A stretch of 64,000 nucleotides of DNA. Source: Lepisosteus oculatus (lineage: Eukaryota > Chordata > Actinopteri > Semionotiformes > Lepisosteidae). Positions 26,601 through 38,035 of the stretch are shown here, in pieces. Every line of letters starts with the position of its first letter. Position 1 is the stretch's first letter. The notes under the pieces are model-generated. The model had not been told where the DNA came from. It did no database searches and was given only the letters and a program-made list of their open reading frames with translations. The stretch spans positions 16,615,275 to 16,679,274 of the forward strand of contig NC_090716.1 of the NCBI RefSeq assembly GCF_040954835.1, in the 5' to 3' direction. A program made the translations under genes and the position numbers.

Positions 26601-28960
26601 CATTAAGCAACACTGTGACCCAGTGAGAGCTGGCTTTGTGAGGGTCACCTGTTAGTGGAATAACCCTGTGAAATGAGGCACACCTGGTTTGATTGAGTAA
26701 TTAGCACTCAGGATAGGTTCGAATTGGTTGGTTGCAATAGTCAGCATACACTGTCTACATTGGCTTCCATCATGTCTGTCAAGAACAAGTCGTCAGTAAA
26801 TAAATCACTCCACCACTCTCCCTGACACCACCTCTGATATACTGTAAAATGGTAAGTCTGATTCTCTCTGTCACCATGTTGCTAGTGAACAACCTCTGAG
26901 CATTAAGATCAATTTCATTCAAATGGCAACCTATGGTCACTCTGCTCAAATGTGGGTTATTTCTTCCTGGAATGTTTGAAAACAATTATGCAGATTATGC
27001 AAAGAGTTTAGATGGATTTGATGGTCCTTGGCCAGTGTGGTGACCCTTTGTCTTCAAGGATGTGGCCTGTCCATTACAGAGCTGGTTTCACTGCTGGACT
27101 AATCTGCTGATTGTTAAAACAGAACATCTTATTCTCCTGACAACCTCAATCACAGGCAGGCTGCCTTCAATTATGTCGACAGCAACCAGGCAATTGTCCT
27201 TACTGAAGAAAGGCTGGTCATATCTTTCGCTGTTTTCTTGCTTTAATTAATGTTTTTTTCAATGGCTATTTATAGCGATTCTTAATCATTTAACTTCAGC
27301 AAATTCGAATCAACTCAGATACGAAACACAGAGCACCTGGCATTATATGAAATTATGTGACTTGAACTCAGGAGTTTATCCCATGCAGCAATACTACACA
27401 AACAATCAGCACGCATATTCACAACACAAATGGCATTGTATATATGGCCATGAGCTAGTGATATAAAACTCAGACTGTTTCATTGTGCATCAGAATACAA
27501 TTCCCAAGGCAATTGAAATAAATGTCATCAAGCTAGAAGGGGTCGACAATTATGACTTTTTGGGTCAATTGCTGTCAACTGAATGCCAGATGTTCAAAAT
27601 AAACTGAAGAGCCGATAGGGGCTAATAAGATTATGTACGATACTAAAAGAAAAATTGCCTTAGTCCCTGAAAAGAAAAAGTCATCAAATGACATGCTGCC
27701 TGGGCTAATTTTAAGGGTGGAAATCCGGGACCCTGAATACAGAATTGATTTTTTAAAAAATAATCAAAGAAGCAAGGGAATATGTACTCAATTGAATCAC
27801 AGCTATGCAGGCGAAGAAACAAAGCAAGGTAAAGACATTAAAGTGGCTTGTGGTCAGATACAGCACAGGAACAATGGACCACTCGTGGATGAAGGGATTC
27901 CCAAGAGACACAACCTCACTGATAGCAAGCAGAGGACAAGATGAGATCAAGAGGTTTCTTCAGGAAAGCCCAGGACACAAGTGTGGCAACATCTTGGAAA
28001 GGATTTCATACAACTGTGTGTATGCCAGTCTTGATGGTGATGATGGTTGAGCCTAAAGAAAAAGAGCTATGGAGTGTCATTAAAAGGGGATTAAATCTGA
28101 TTATTCCAGTGAATATTTACAATTTAACAATTACAATTTAATAAGAACAGTGGTGATTTAAACGCAGTGTTTGGGTTAACTGGTGAGTTTTTAAGCTTAT
28201 CAAAAGTTATTTGACATAATAATTAGGCAGAATGCACTTTAAAGATCTCTGCATGTAGCTCTGTGTTTTTATTTCTATTTCTCTTTCTAGATCAATATTT
28301 TTTTTTGTTTATTCTTATACCAGCAACAGAAATTCTGCCGGCAATATAGGATTAAAGTGACATTAAAAGTGTTGATTAGGAAAAACACTGTACAGTTTTA
28401 AAGTGTGTTGACTATGCGGTCTTTTTAAAAAACATTGGATTCAATATGAGGTAGAAAAACATGGGCTGTGGTAGTGAATTGCACTTGGGCTGGCATCAAA
28501 ATCCGACTATTATAGTTCTCAAATGGATGATATACAGACTGGGGCACATCTGATATCGTTTATGAAAACCTGTGAAGACCACACACATGGACAAGCCTTG
28601 CTTTTTGCTATGGAGTGAGTTTTTAACAAAGTACCTATAAAATAATATATTGTAAAATAAATCACACCACACATTGAAAAAACTAACAATGTGCCACAAA
28701 TGTATTGCATAATTACTCCATAAATGTGAAAAAGACTCCCATATCTAATTTACGGTCACACTGGTTTAAATTTGTGTTGTTTCTGGTTAGCATCTGAATG
28801 TTTTAGTACAAAAGATGCAGTTTGCCCTGCCTACAGCCCAATGTAAATAACTGAACCAAAATCATTTTAATCTCGCTAAAAGCAAGTAGTGAGAAAATGC
28901 CAGCAGCAGTATCACTCAGAACCTCACAACTAGCAACACACTGAAGCAGTGTCAGAAAGG
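23688..28960. other. kcnq1 3' UTR and kcnq1-cdkn1c intergenic sequence
   Basis: The first AATAAA after the kcnq1 stop that I see is at 25454-25459, so the 3' UTR could be up to 1.8 kb; the true end is unknown. 24130-24620 is GC-richer and may be a mobile element fragment. 26100-26450 is unique-looking. No other exons recognised. Confidence 0.4.
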
Positions 28961-29290
28961 CCAGTAGGGGGCGCTCACCCTGCGGTCTGTGTGGATCCTA
29001 ATGACCTAATGTAGTGACAGGGACACTATACTGTAAAAAGCTGCCATCCTTCATTTGAGACATAGGTGCCCTGACCAAACATCCACCTGACCTAATACTC
29101 CCCGTCTGAACAGGCTTCATCACTCGGCTCTCCTCCCCACTGAGAGCTGGTGTGTGGGGAGCAGACTGGCACACCACTGGTGGGGGTGGAAGGGATCCAC
29201 ATGACCTGTAAAGCACTTTCAGTGTAAGCAATTATTATTGTGGTATAGTGCATGTATCATTATTGTTATCATTATTATTAATAATAATAA
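28961..29290 (-). repeat. interspersed repeat 'TATATAGCGCTTTTCTGGACAC' family (copy 2, reverse)
   Basis: Contains CTCTCCTCCCCACTGAGAGC, TGGTGTGTGGGGAGCAGAC, CACCACTGGTGGGGGTGG and CATGACCTGTAAAGCACTTT, the reverse of copy 1. It is preceded by CAGTAGGGGGCGCTCACCCT and GGACACTATACTGTAAAAAG, which belong to the longer form of this repeat. An (ATT/AAT)n tract follows at 29230-29300. A perfect CTCF-type core sits at its edge. Confidence 0.75.
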
Positions 29291-32200
29291 AAAGAATAAC
29301 AATAACTCAAAAGGCTAAACTATAGTATACAAAGAAATGTGAAACACACAAGTCTATTCAAGCAAGTTGTAGAGCTATTTAGGGAAGTTATAACATCAGA
29401 GCTAGTGTTCATTTTTAGGGAACTCAAAACTTTTTGGCTGCAGTATTGCCAGTAATAATTGCTATAATATCCAATGAATTTCCTTTTGTCCTTTGCTTGA
29501 CCTAATGTCCAGCCATACTGTTATAAACTCCAAAGTTTATAAAAGCAAGTCTGCCAGCTCTTATAATTGTCTTTCCTGTCAAAGTAGCATATTGAAGAGC
29601 TTTAGCCAGAGAGTGACAAATGGGCACCATGCTGGGCACAGCCTTCCAAACTTTCTGGCCATGACAGAAATTTCACCTCAGCTGAAATTTCTCAGATCAC
29701 AAAAATTCTATAGGGTTTATAAGGACCTTTTGTAGCTCCACCTGATTTTTACATTTTACTGAGGAACGGATTTCTTCAGGAATCCACTAGGCGGTTGGTT
29801 CATGGCGTGGCATTGTAATAAATCGCCAGCCTCCAGTGACTCTTCATCAGACAGTTTGTGAACCTGAAATAATCCACTCACACACTTTCTCTGATAGGTG
29901 GTAATTATTAGACCCTCCTATGTATAGTAAAAGGGTGCCTATAGTCTCAAAGAGCAGATGGCGTCCCGCTCTGTCCTCTGTAGGGATTTGCAGCCTACAT
30001 TCCTTTAGTGTCTCCTGACAGATAACTGAGTTATACAGCACACGACCATCTGGTGTATGACACATCCTGTGTGCCCCACACAATGGCCCATCCAACCTCC
30101 TCAGGAGAGGGGTTGGTTTCCAAGGAAACTGCAGCATGTGCAACTTCAGGCCTTATTGAGGCCTAGGCCTCCTCACATTTTCCTTTTCTTCCCCGCTCTA
30201 TTGTTGTCACTGGGTCCTTTGCAGCTTGGTTACTCAGATGCTGACAACATCCGTGAGCATTTTGTCCTCGGCCCAGTGATCATTGTCTACAAATTTTGTT
30301 CCCTTCTTTGTCATTTCAATGTCCAGTCGTAGGCCCGAGCATCTGCGCTGAAGTGAAGGAGGGTACCAGGCCCTAACTTGTAATCCTTCCCTTTGCTTGC
30401 TCAAGACGTGCTTGAGGGGATGTGTTGAATGATCTGGCTCTGGTAGACCCACCACTATTTTTCAGGCCGTTTTTATCTTAGTTGTGCTTTTAATGCCACA
30501 ACCAACCCCCACCACTTGCATTACACTGGAACAAACTCCAGGAATCCCTTTTGGTCTGCGACTTCCTCATTGTAAGACAAAGAAAACCCTTTAGGCCACA
30601 ACAAGGAACAAGGAAGAAAAAGATGTTATTCCATTTTTCTTTCTTTTTTATTTTGACCATTCTCGGGCTCCAGGCCTTATATGGCCTGTGTTCTGAAAGA
30701 TGTTACTAATCCACCAGAAGAAAAGACCAGGTCAAGCAAGAATTGTGATGCAATGAGTCTGTAGGCAACTGCCACAAATTAGGCCTGGCTGACAGGCCAT
30801 ACAGAGCTTTCATATTATGCAGATCCAGAGCACAGCACCAATAGATTAAGGGTCTATATCACAAAGGTGGAGATTAATAGCTTTTCTGGTGCCCTCAGGC
30901 TAGCTTTCTATAAATCTATTATGACCTAGTTTCCCTAGTCTGTATCATTTCTAATCCATTACAGCATATGGTTTGGTTTAACTTTACTGCACTAAAAAAA
31001 ACTTCCAAAAAATATTTTTTGTTCGGCTCTTTCAAGTGCAGTCTTTTATGGTCAGTGATTAAAGGAAGTATCCTTTTATTATTCTGTGTACACTGCAATC
31101 AGGTTGTGTGGTTAAATTATATTTCAGATTTTGTATTTTTGTGTTGCAGCCGTCTTAGGTTTTTAATAAACTTGAAGAGAGAAGCTAGTAGCAATAGAAA
31201 TGGTCTTGAAAGAAAAATAATCCAGTGATTAAGATATGCTGATTCTTACATGAAATTTCAATATATAAATGACAGCTTCTTGACTTTAAAATACATATTT
31301 ATTCATTCAAAGCATTCCGTTTATAATGTCTGATAATGTATAAGTTTAATTTATGCATAGTCTTTTCTTAAATAGTTCATTTGATCTTTTTTTACATTTT
31401 CACCAGGCATGTTTTTTTTTTTTTTCAGTGTCTGAGCACTTTTCAAAAAAGTTGCAACATATCAAGGTTACTTTTCACCTTCTGCTTCATGTGGCACCAC
31501 TAAAAGTACCGTGGTGAGCAATAAAAAAAGAAGACAAAAGGAGAGTGTATTGACATTTGTCAATGAGACATTAAAACTGTTCAGCTGATACTCCAGGGGT
31601 GCCTTTGGTATGTGCCCACAAATAAATTATGGTCCTTTGTGTTCATTTAAAAAGCCAGAATTGCACTCTCTTTAATCAGCTCTGTAAAGGAAATCTGAAA
31701 CCCAGATGCCATTAATCCAAGCCAATGAACCTAAAGAGATGTATCCATCCCTGAAGGAAGACTTTGAGACTATTCTGGGCAAAGTTTTATAGGCTAAATT
31801 ATGGAAAGCAAAAAAAACCCATTATTTTAAAGGAACAAGAGATTAAGACAAAGAGAAATCAGAAGTGCGTAGTTTGTGGATATCTTTAAGACACAATAAG
31901 ATGCAAATCCTAGGCTAAAACTAAACCATTTATTCATTGGCTCTTTGGCATTGTTTCTTAAATGTGTCATTCCTATTAAAGTGACGGTTTGTTCATGTGT
32001 GAGGCTGAGAAATTACTGAGGAAACTTAAATACTAACTTATCTTTAATGGTTCAAATTAAACAAAATACACCGTGGCTCTAATAATACAAAGATTTTACT
32101 TATGTTAAATAGAAAATATGTTCTATTTAAAAAATGTTGGCTTCTAAATAAAAAGGGCATTTTTTCTTTTATTTTGTTTTCTTTGGTGTGACTGTAATCA

Positions 32201-33298
32201 ACAGCAGTAAGGGAGTGACAAACAAATTAATAGTGACTTTTTTAAGAGAATGACCAACATTAAATTTTATTGCCTAGGATTTGACAGCAAATAAACTGAT
32301 ATACAGATCATTTCTATTGGGTAGTAAGAAGACAGACCTTTTTCATTCCTCATCTACAGCTCTCCTGAGTCCTGTAGTTAGGAGGAGACACAAAAACCAA
32401 ACCCTTTGTTCTGTCACAAAATCCATGTGGTGCTATCATGATGAACTACACTGCTTTAAAAAACAACTGAACAGTTTGGTGAACAGGGTTTTTAAAATGC
32501 CAGACACTGCTTGATGGAGTTTCTGAATAGTTCTTCTTTAATAAAAAGAGCGAGGGGGGAGAGGGGGCTGAACATTCGGGGCCTTCTGTCATTTTAAATT
32601 GTTAATGCCAAAAAATGTCGCCCCAGGGGCTCAAGGATGGGCCCATCTGGTGAAGACAACAGGGAGCAGCCGCAGCACATATTAGCAAAACTTAAAAAAA
32701 AGGTTGTTCTTCCCAGTTTTCCACTCTTCAGCCCTCTCGCCCTTGTGCCTTGTTTTACATTACTGCACTTTTTGTTGTTGTGCTGCATGATTTTTAAGAC
32801 TTTCCAAATTATACATCCTCAGTTTCAGTTTTCTGAAGTGTGGGCAGCCTCTGGCAAGGAGGGCAATAATTGTCTCCCAGTTTTTAAGATATTATACAGA
32901 CATTGTAGCTGGATAACGCCAGCAAACATCAAAACACACCCGCAGGTTGGCTTAACCAATTCTACCTGACCCACTGGCAACAGTCATCAGAAAATGTAGC
33001 TAATATGACAGCTGGAGGTAAACAGTGCCCTGTTCTGAAAAGTATTTTCACAAATCAACATTTATGTGTGTTACATTAGAAAATATTGTGTCCTAAGTTA
33101 TAATTTTAAAAGGATTTATAAACTTGCAAGGGCATGAACCTCCAGTACAACAGTCAGTTGCATCTGAGAGGAAAGATATCACTGGAGTTTCCACACAGGA
33201 GCTCATTTGCTGGCAAAGTAAGACATTGTGGGACACAGCACAGCTCTCAGGTATACACAAGTGTAGTCTTAAATGAATTAAGTAAAACATTGTGATGG
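29291..33298. other. kcnq1-cdkn1c intergenic: candidate conserved stretch, no gene seen
   Basis: Holds a 14-bp perfect palindrome (GAGGCCTAGGCCTC) at 30158-30171, a poly-T tract at about 31413-31428 and a unique-looking TAAT-rich stretch at 31580-31790. No exon was recognised. Confidence 0.4.
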
Positions 33299-33535
33299 GT
33301 TCAGTTCTGGACCTGGGGTACTATCTGTGTGGAGTTTGTATTTGAAAGACGTATTGGTAGGTTAATTGGCCCTGGTGTGTGTGTGTGTGTGTGTGTGCCC
33401 TGCAATGGACTGGTGTCCTGTTCAGGGTGTGTGAGTGTGTGTCTGTGTGCCCTGTGATTTACTGGCACGCTGTCCAGGGTGTGTGTCCTGCAATGGACTG
33501 GTGTCCTGTCCAGGGTGTGTGTGTGTGCCCTTACC
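33299..33535 (+). repeat. fish interspersed repeat (copy 3) with internal GT microsatellite and tandem duplication
   Basis: The sense-strand form shows ATCTGTGTGGAGTTTGTAT, GGTTAATTGGCCCTGGTGTG, then a (GT)n run at about 33374-33397. The unit CCTGCAATGGACTGGTGTCC + TGTCCAGGGTGTGTG is repeated three times, starting near 33398, 33450 and 33486. Ordinary copies carry this unit once. Confidence 0.8.
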
Positions 33536-34080
33536 AAAAGGAAATGTCTGAGATGAAGTAAAAGCATTATAATAAAGATAATCAACCAGCACCATGACCA
33601 AAATGAAATTATTGTGTACTGGATTATTATGCAGTTTATCACTCACATGGATTGCGGTTTTATAAAATATCTTCAGTGCAGAAAAGCAGGTCATGCTAAG
33701 GCCACCATACTGACAAGTAACCCATTCATAGATACCCAAACAGAACAGTATAAACATCAGACTGAAGCACCAGGTGTACAGCTCTAGACTCCTCATGTGC
33801 TACTGAAAAAAGCCCAAGATAAACCTCAAGCAGCATAAACACAGACTTTACACTATTTAAGGGCAGGGAAGTTCATTACATGATGCTGGAAAACTTCTGA
33901 GAAATGTGTGGAACAGGGCATGATATAGAGGTGGAAATCCGAAGCACAGGGGAGGCGATTGTAAGAGCAGCACAGGTGGGAGTCAGCTGGTGAAGGAACA
34001 CAGAGTCAGCATACAAAGCCAGTCTGAAAAACATGCCCTTCTCTTTCCATTATGACCCAACACAATAAAGCGTATATAAA

Positions 34081-34210
34081 TATCCATCCCTTTCCTGACC
34101 GCTTCATCCAATTCAAAGCTGCCTGTGAGCCAGAGCCAGTCCCAGCAAGCAACAGGCACAGGGTACAGACTGTACAAGACACCAGTCCATCGCAGGACAC
34201 ACACTCATGT
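34081..34210 (-). repeat. fish interspersed repeat with TGGATGGA-type tail (copy 4)
   Basis: TATCCATCCCTTTCCTGACC, GCCAGAGCCAGTCCCAGCAA, GCAACAGGCACAGGGTACA and ACACCAGTCCATCGCAGGAC match the other reversed copies. It is truncated after the GGACACACAC segment. Confidence 0.8.
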
Positions 34211-34984
34211 CCTCTAGCTTCTGTGTGAACCTTTAGCCAAGAAGGTGATGTCCCTCTGGTTAGAGCGCAGGACCATTGTGAGAAGTGTATCAGGGCTGTT
34301 ATTACAGGCTTCCCATGATCCGATATTGAACAACATATAAAAGGGAGACAATGGCTGCAACTCTTCTTCCAACACCAGGGCAATTAAAAAGAGAGACACT
34401 GTGAGACTGTTTGTTGTCCTGTCTCCCTGACTGATACCTGTACCCAAGGCCACTTGTACTCAGAACAATCAGGTTACTGAAGTCTAAACATTAACAGAAA
34501 AAGATCACAGAGGTAATACTAATGCAAAATTGTTAAATATTTGAGGATTCGTCGTTACATTCCCTCGAGGCTGAGGTGTTTATAATTGTCTTCAATGGTC
34601 AGTACTTACTGACGAAAATTAGATGTGCGTTTTTTGGCAAAGCATCTTGGCATTGGTTACACAACAGGCGGAAGCGTGGAGTTCTCATGCTAAGATTCGT
34701 AATTTAATCCTAAATACTTAGATTAAAAATTCCTAACGGCAAAAATAATTGACTGATTTTTAGATATATTTGCATGACACTCTTTTGCAACGGACTGTCG
34801 GCCTGCTCACCGATTTGCCTCTTGCGAAAGTAACCAGGCGAGTTGAAGGTGGAGACTCGGGACTCCCGATCGGAGAGAGCTGGTTTAAAATCTGACGTAA
34901 GAAGTTGCTGTTGTACTCTTGAGTTAGTAACTTCGCACAAATTGCCCCAGGAAATTAATATTAGTATTTATCTAATCGACTTAA
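34211..34984. other. intergenic: nothing recognised
   Basis: Single-copy-looking sequence. The open frames on either strand here show no known domain. Confidence 0.35.
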
Positions 34985-35092
34985 ATATGCATACTCATTT
35001 TAAAAAGCTAAACGGACTCACCCGGGATTTCAACCCGCAACGTTCCAGAGTTGGGACCCTAACCTATCCGACGCCATTGCCTCTGCTGTATA
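34985..35092 (-). mobile_element. tRNA-like SINE head (truncated)
   Basis: On the minus strand, an A-box-like GGCAATGGCGTCGGATAGG is followed by GGAACGTTGCGGGTTGAAAT and CCCGGG. GGAACGTTGYGGGTT is shared with the SINE at 13838. The acceptor-stem strands do not pair, so it is not a working tRNA gene. A T5 run follows, and the SINE body is absent. Confidence 0.55.
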
Positions 35093-37689
35093 AATGAATA
35101 CTCTCCAATTCTTCTTTGTAAATAGGAATTTGTTCCCAATTTACTTATCTATTTTAAGTAAAGGATCGATATTTCGAAATACCTCGTGGCGCCACCGAGA
35201 TATATAGATTCATCCCTCTCTGAGGGCAACACGGACAAGCCTATCGCTCAGACAGAAACTCTCCTTTTGTAACAATAGGTGTTAACATGTCCTCTCTGGT
35301 CTCCAGTAACCCGCTCCCAGCCTGCTGCACCTAGTTCTTCCAACATGTTTTGAGTGAATTGCTGTAACCTGTTTTCCCATTTTATTCCAGTTATTTCACT
35401 ATACTATCACAAAAAACTGATAAAGGGAAATGAAGCAACATTTGTTTTTATATTCAATTTCCTTTTTTAAAATAACTTTTTATCATGTTAGAAAATCTTA
35501 ATCCACGTAACAGAAGCTACTGTATGGCTTTATTAAAACAGGCTTTGGAATTAATATTTTTAATTACGGACCCGTATTATTGAGAGGCTGCCGCATATAC
35601 ATTATTAACGAATGCTTTTACCATATACAATTCTTGTGTTTTTCTACAAACGTGTGTTAAATTCTTTGTTGAAAACGAAATGATAAATCATTATATTGTC
35701 CTTCGAGCATAATAGTCGTTATTACTTTTTTGCATAAAGCAGTTTAAATAAATAAAATAAATATTTGCACTAAAAAAACTCATCGCGTATTTCTCTATAA
35801 TGTTTTAAATGAAATTAAGAGCGCTTAAATGTTTGACGCTGCTCTCAATATGTTATCCTCTGAGAAATGCATTTTTCAGTTCAGCACAAACCTTTCCAGG
35901 ATATTAAATTACTTTCTAAGCGGCGTCGACAATGTAATAATTTCATGGAGACCCACGATTAAGTTTTTTTTATTTAAAACTGTTGTATGTGCCGTCTGTT
36001 TGTGGTTGAAGTGTGGAACCCCATGTTCTTCATTGTATTTCTAGTTCGGACACTGTCAACCTAATCGCGCAGCGGTAAGCCTCTGTAGCTCTTGTACGGG
36101 CGGCTGTGGTTTGCGCTGGACGCTGGCGCTATATGGAGCAGCGCTCGCATGACTGAGGCAGCCGAGCCTGCGGAGAACGGACACCCTGCCCGACCGATCC
36201 ATCACTTGAGATGACAATTTGGGCTAGGCGGGAAAGCCCGGTAAATGTCCTTTGTAATGGGTATGTAGTTTGCCCTTCCTTTAAAAACATGTTGTTTCCT
36301 GCTCTTCCAAGGTTTTTTTTTAACTGCTCCGCGAGGGTCTGTAATTGGGTCGAGCATTTAACTCTCGTGACTTTTCCCCCTCTTAAAACACTGTCATTTA
36401 ATTCTAAGTTTTACAACGTAGCTGTCCTTTTTGCGTAAAATACAGAATGTAAGTTACTGCTTCTAATATGTATTTATGTTTTGCAGTTACATGCGAAAGA
36501 AGGGGCTTACACGAGGGGAATTGCATATATATATATATGAGAGCAAGAAACAATTTGGATGTGAAAGCCTGTGTCTGTACTTTCAAATGCCTATGTCCCT
36601 TTAGGCCAGACCTGTAGGCCAATTGCACCTCTTTCCATCTGTAACTGTTTCCAGTATAAAAACAAAGCAGAAAGAATAGTGGAGGAAATCTGAGAGAAAG
36701 TCCGAGTGTCTGCACTCTTTCTCCTGTCTCGGCCAGTCTTGGGACAGCCTGTGTGTTTAGCCCCTGACAAAGTCTAAACCCGCTCTCTTCGACGCGTTTG
36801 ATGAGCCAAGTGAATTGAGGTGTTTGTGTTTAAAAAGTGATCAGGGCCCCCAGCCGAGGGCACAGCTCTGGAAAACACCAGGACGAAAAGAACAAGCGCA
36901 GGGCCGCCACGAGTCCCCTGTCAGTCAGCCTTCTGCCTGGCTGCTCCCATTGAGAGCCGCCGCACTGCCGCGGGGGCGCGGGGCCGAGCGCGCACCTGGG
37001 AGCGGGAAGCCCCTCGCGCTGCGTCGCGATGCACACCTGTGTCACCACGCCGTGCAGCTGGTTGAATAGGAGCTTAGAGCAGTCCAAGCATAGAAGGCAA
37101 GTGTTTCCCCAAACACTGCTTTACTGTTTTAGAAGAACTTCACAGGTTTTTAAAGTGCCGAATGAAAATCCGAATCCTGGGTTATTTAAATAAACAAAAA
37201 TACACCAATTATGTGAATGCTCCCTGAAAGATTACCTGACAATTATGGTCTAGTGTTATTACTGTTTATTTGTAGGGAAATGGGACATTTTAACACATGT
37301 AGTTCAGGTGGGTAGCTGCACATTTTAACACATGGCCTGATTGTCTGGGACTAAATAAATGGATCCTACCACATAGTAAATAAAGTAGCCTACCACATAA
37401 CTGAAAAATTCGACTTAAATACCTGAGAATTACATAGATTACATCATTGAGATAATTAAACATAGCTTGTTCGGTAATATGTATTTTGTCAACACTCAGA
37501 GAAACAAAATCTATCCGCAAAAAAAATCTATCAGCAAAAATAAAATGCTTAAGAAGTGATTTTGTATCTTTTTTGCTTTTAGTAAAACTGAAATGTGTAA
37601 CGCTATTTTATTTGCGAATCAGTGTTTGGGGACTTTTTTTCAAAATAAATCAAGGACAACGTCTGTCCGGGTGGTAGCTGGAGGTACAG
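35093..37689. other. CpG-rich, repeat-poor intergenic block
   Basis: Two CpG-rich patches at 36050-36245 and 36840-37070 stand out from A+T-rich surroundings; they hold an E2F-type GGCGGGAAA (36227-36235) and an EGR-type GCGGGGGCG (36970-36978). Open frames in these patches have no recognised similarity. A short (AT)n lies at 36525-36539. Confidence 0.45.
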
Positions 37690-38035
37690 GATAGATATGT
37701 GTTATGCAATCCTTATTTTTGTGTGATCTTTTACAACCACTTTTGTGCAATATATGCCAGGGACCTGTGCAATACATTTATATTTATATTTATATCTATG
37801 GTTACATCAATATTTATATTCATACGTGTGATACGATTTTCTGTGTACTGTTCTGTTCTAGTTTGCTCTTGTGTGTCCGGACTGTGAATAACTCTTGTAT
37901 TGTATTGTATTGTATGTATTGTACTATTAGTATATAATTCGTTACACTGTGGCTGTGTTGTGTGTGTTAAGCTGCTGTTGCACTGCACTGCAATTTCCCT
38001 CACGGGATCAATAAAGTATCTATCTATCTATTGTG
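37690..38035 (+). mobile_element. LINE 3' tail ending in TCTATCTATCTA
   Basis: TTGTGCAATATATGCCAGGG, ACCTGTGCAATACATTTATA, a TTGTA microsatellite (37894-37922), GCAATTTCCCTCACGGGATC, and AATAAAGTATCTATCTATCTA match the common fish LINE tail that ends in a (CTAT)n run. Only the tail is present; the family name (RTE-like) is not certain. Confidence 0.75.

Noticed and set aside
34985..35092. Possible tRNA gene on the minus strand
   Set aside because: No pairing acceptor stem and a mismatched T stem; shared core with the SINE at 13838 points to a SINE head.
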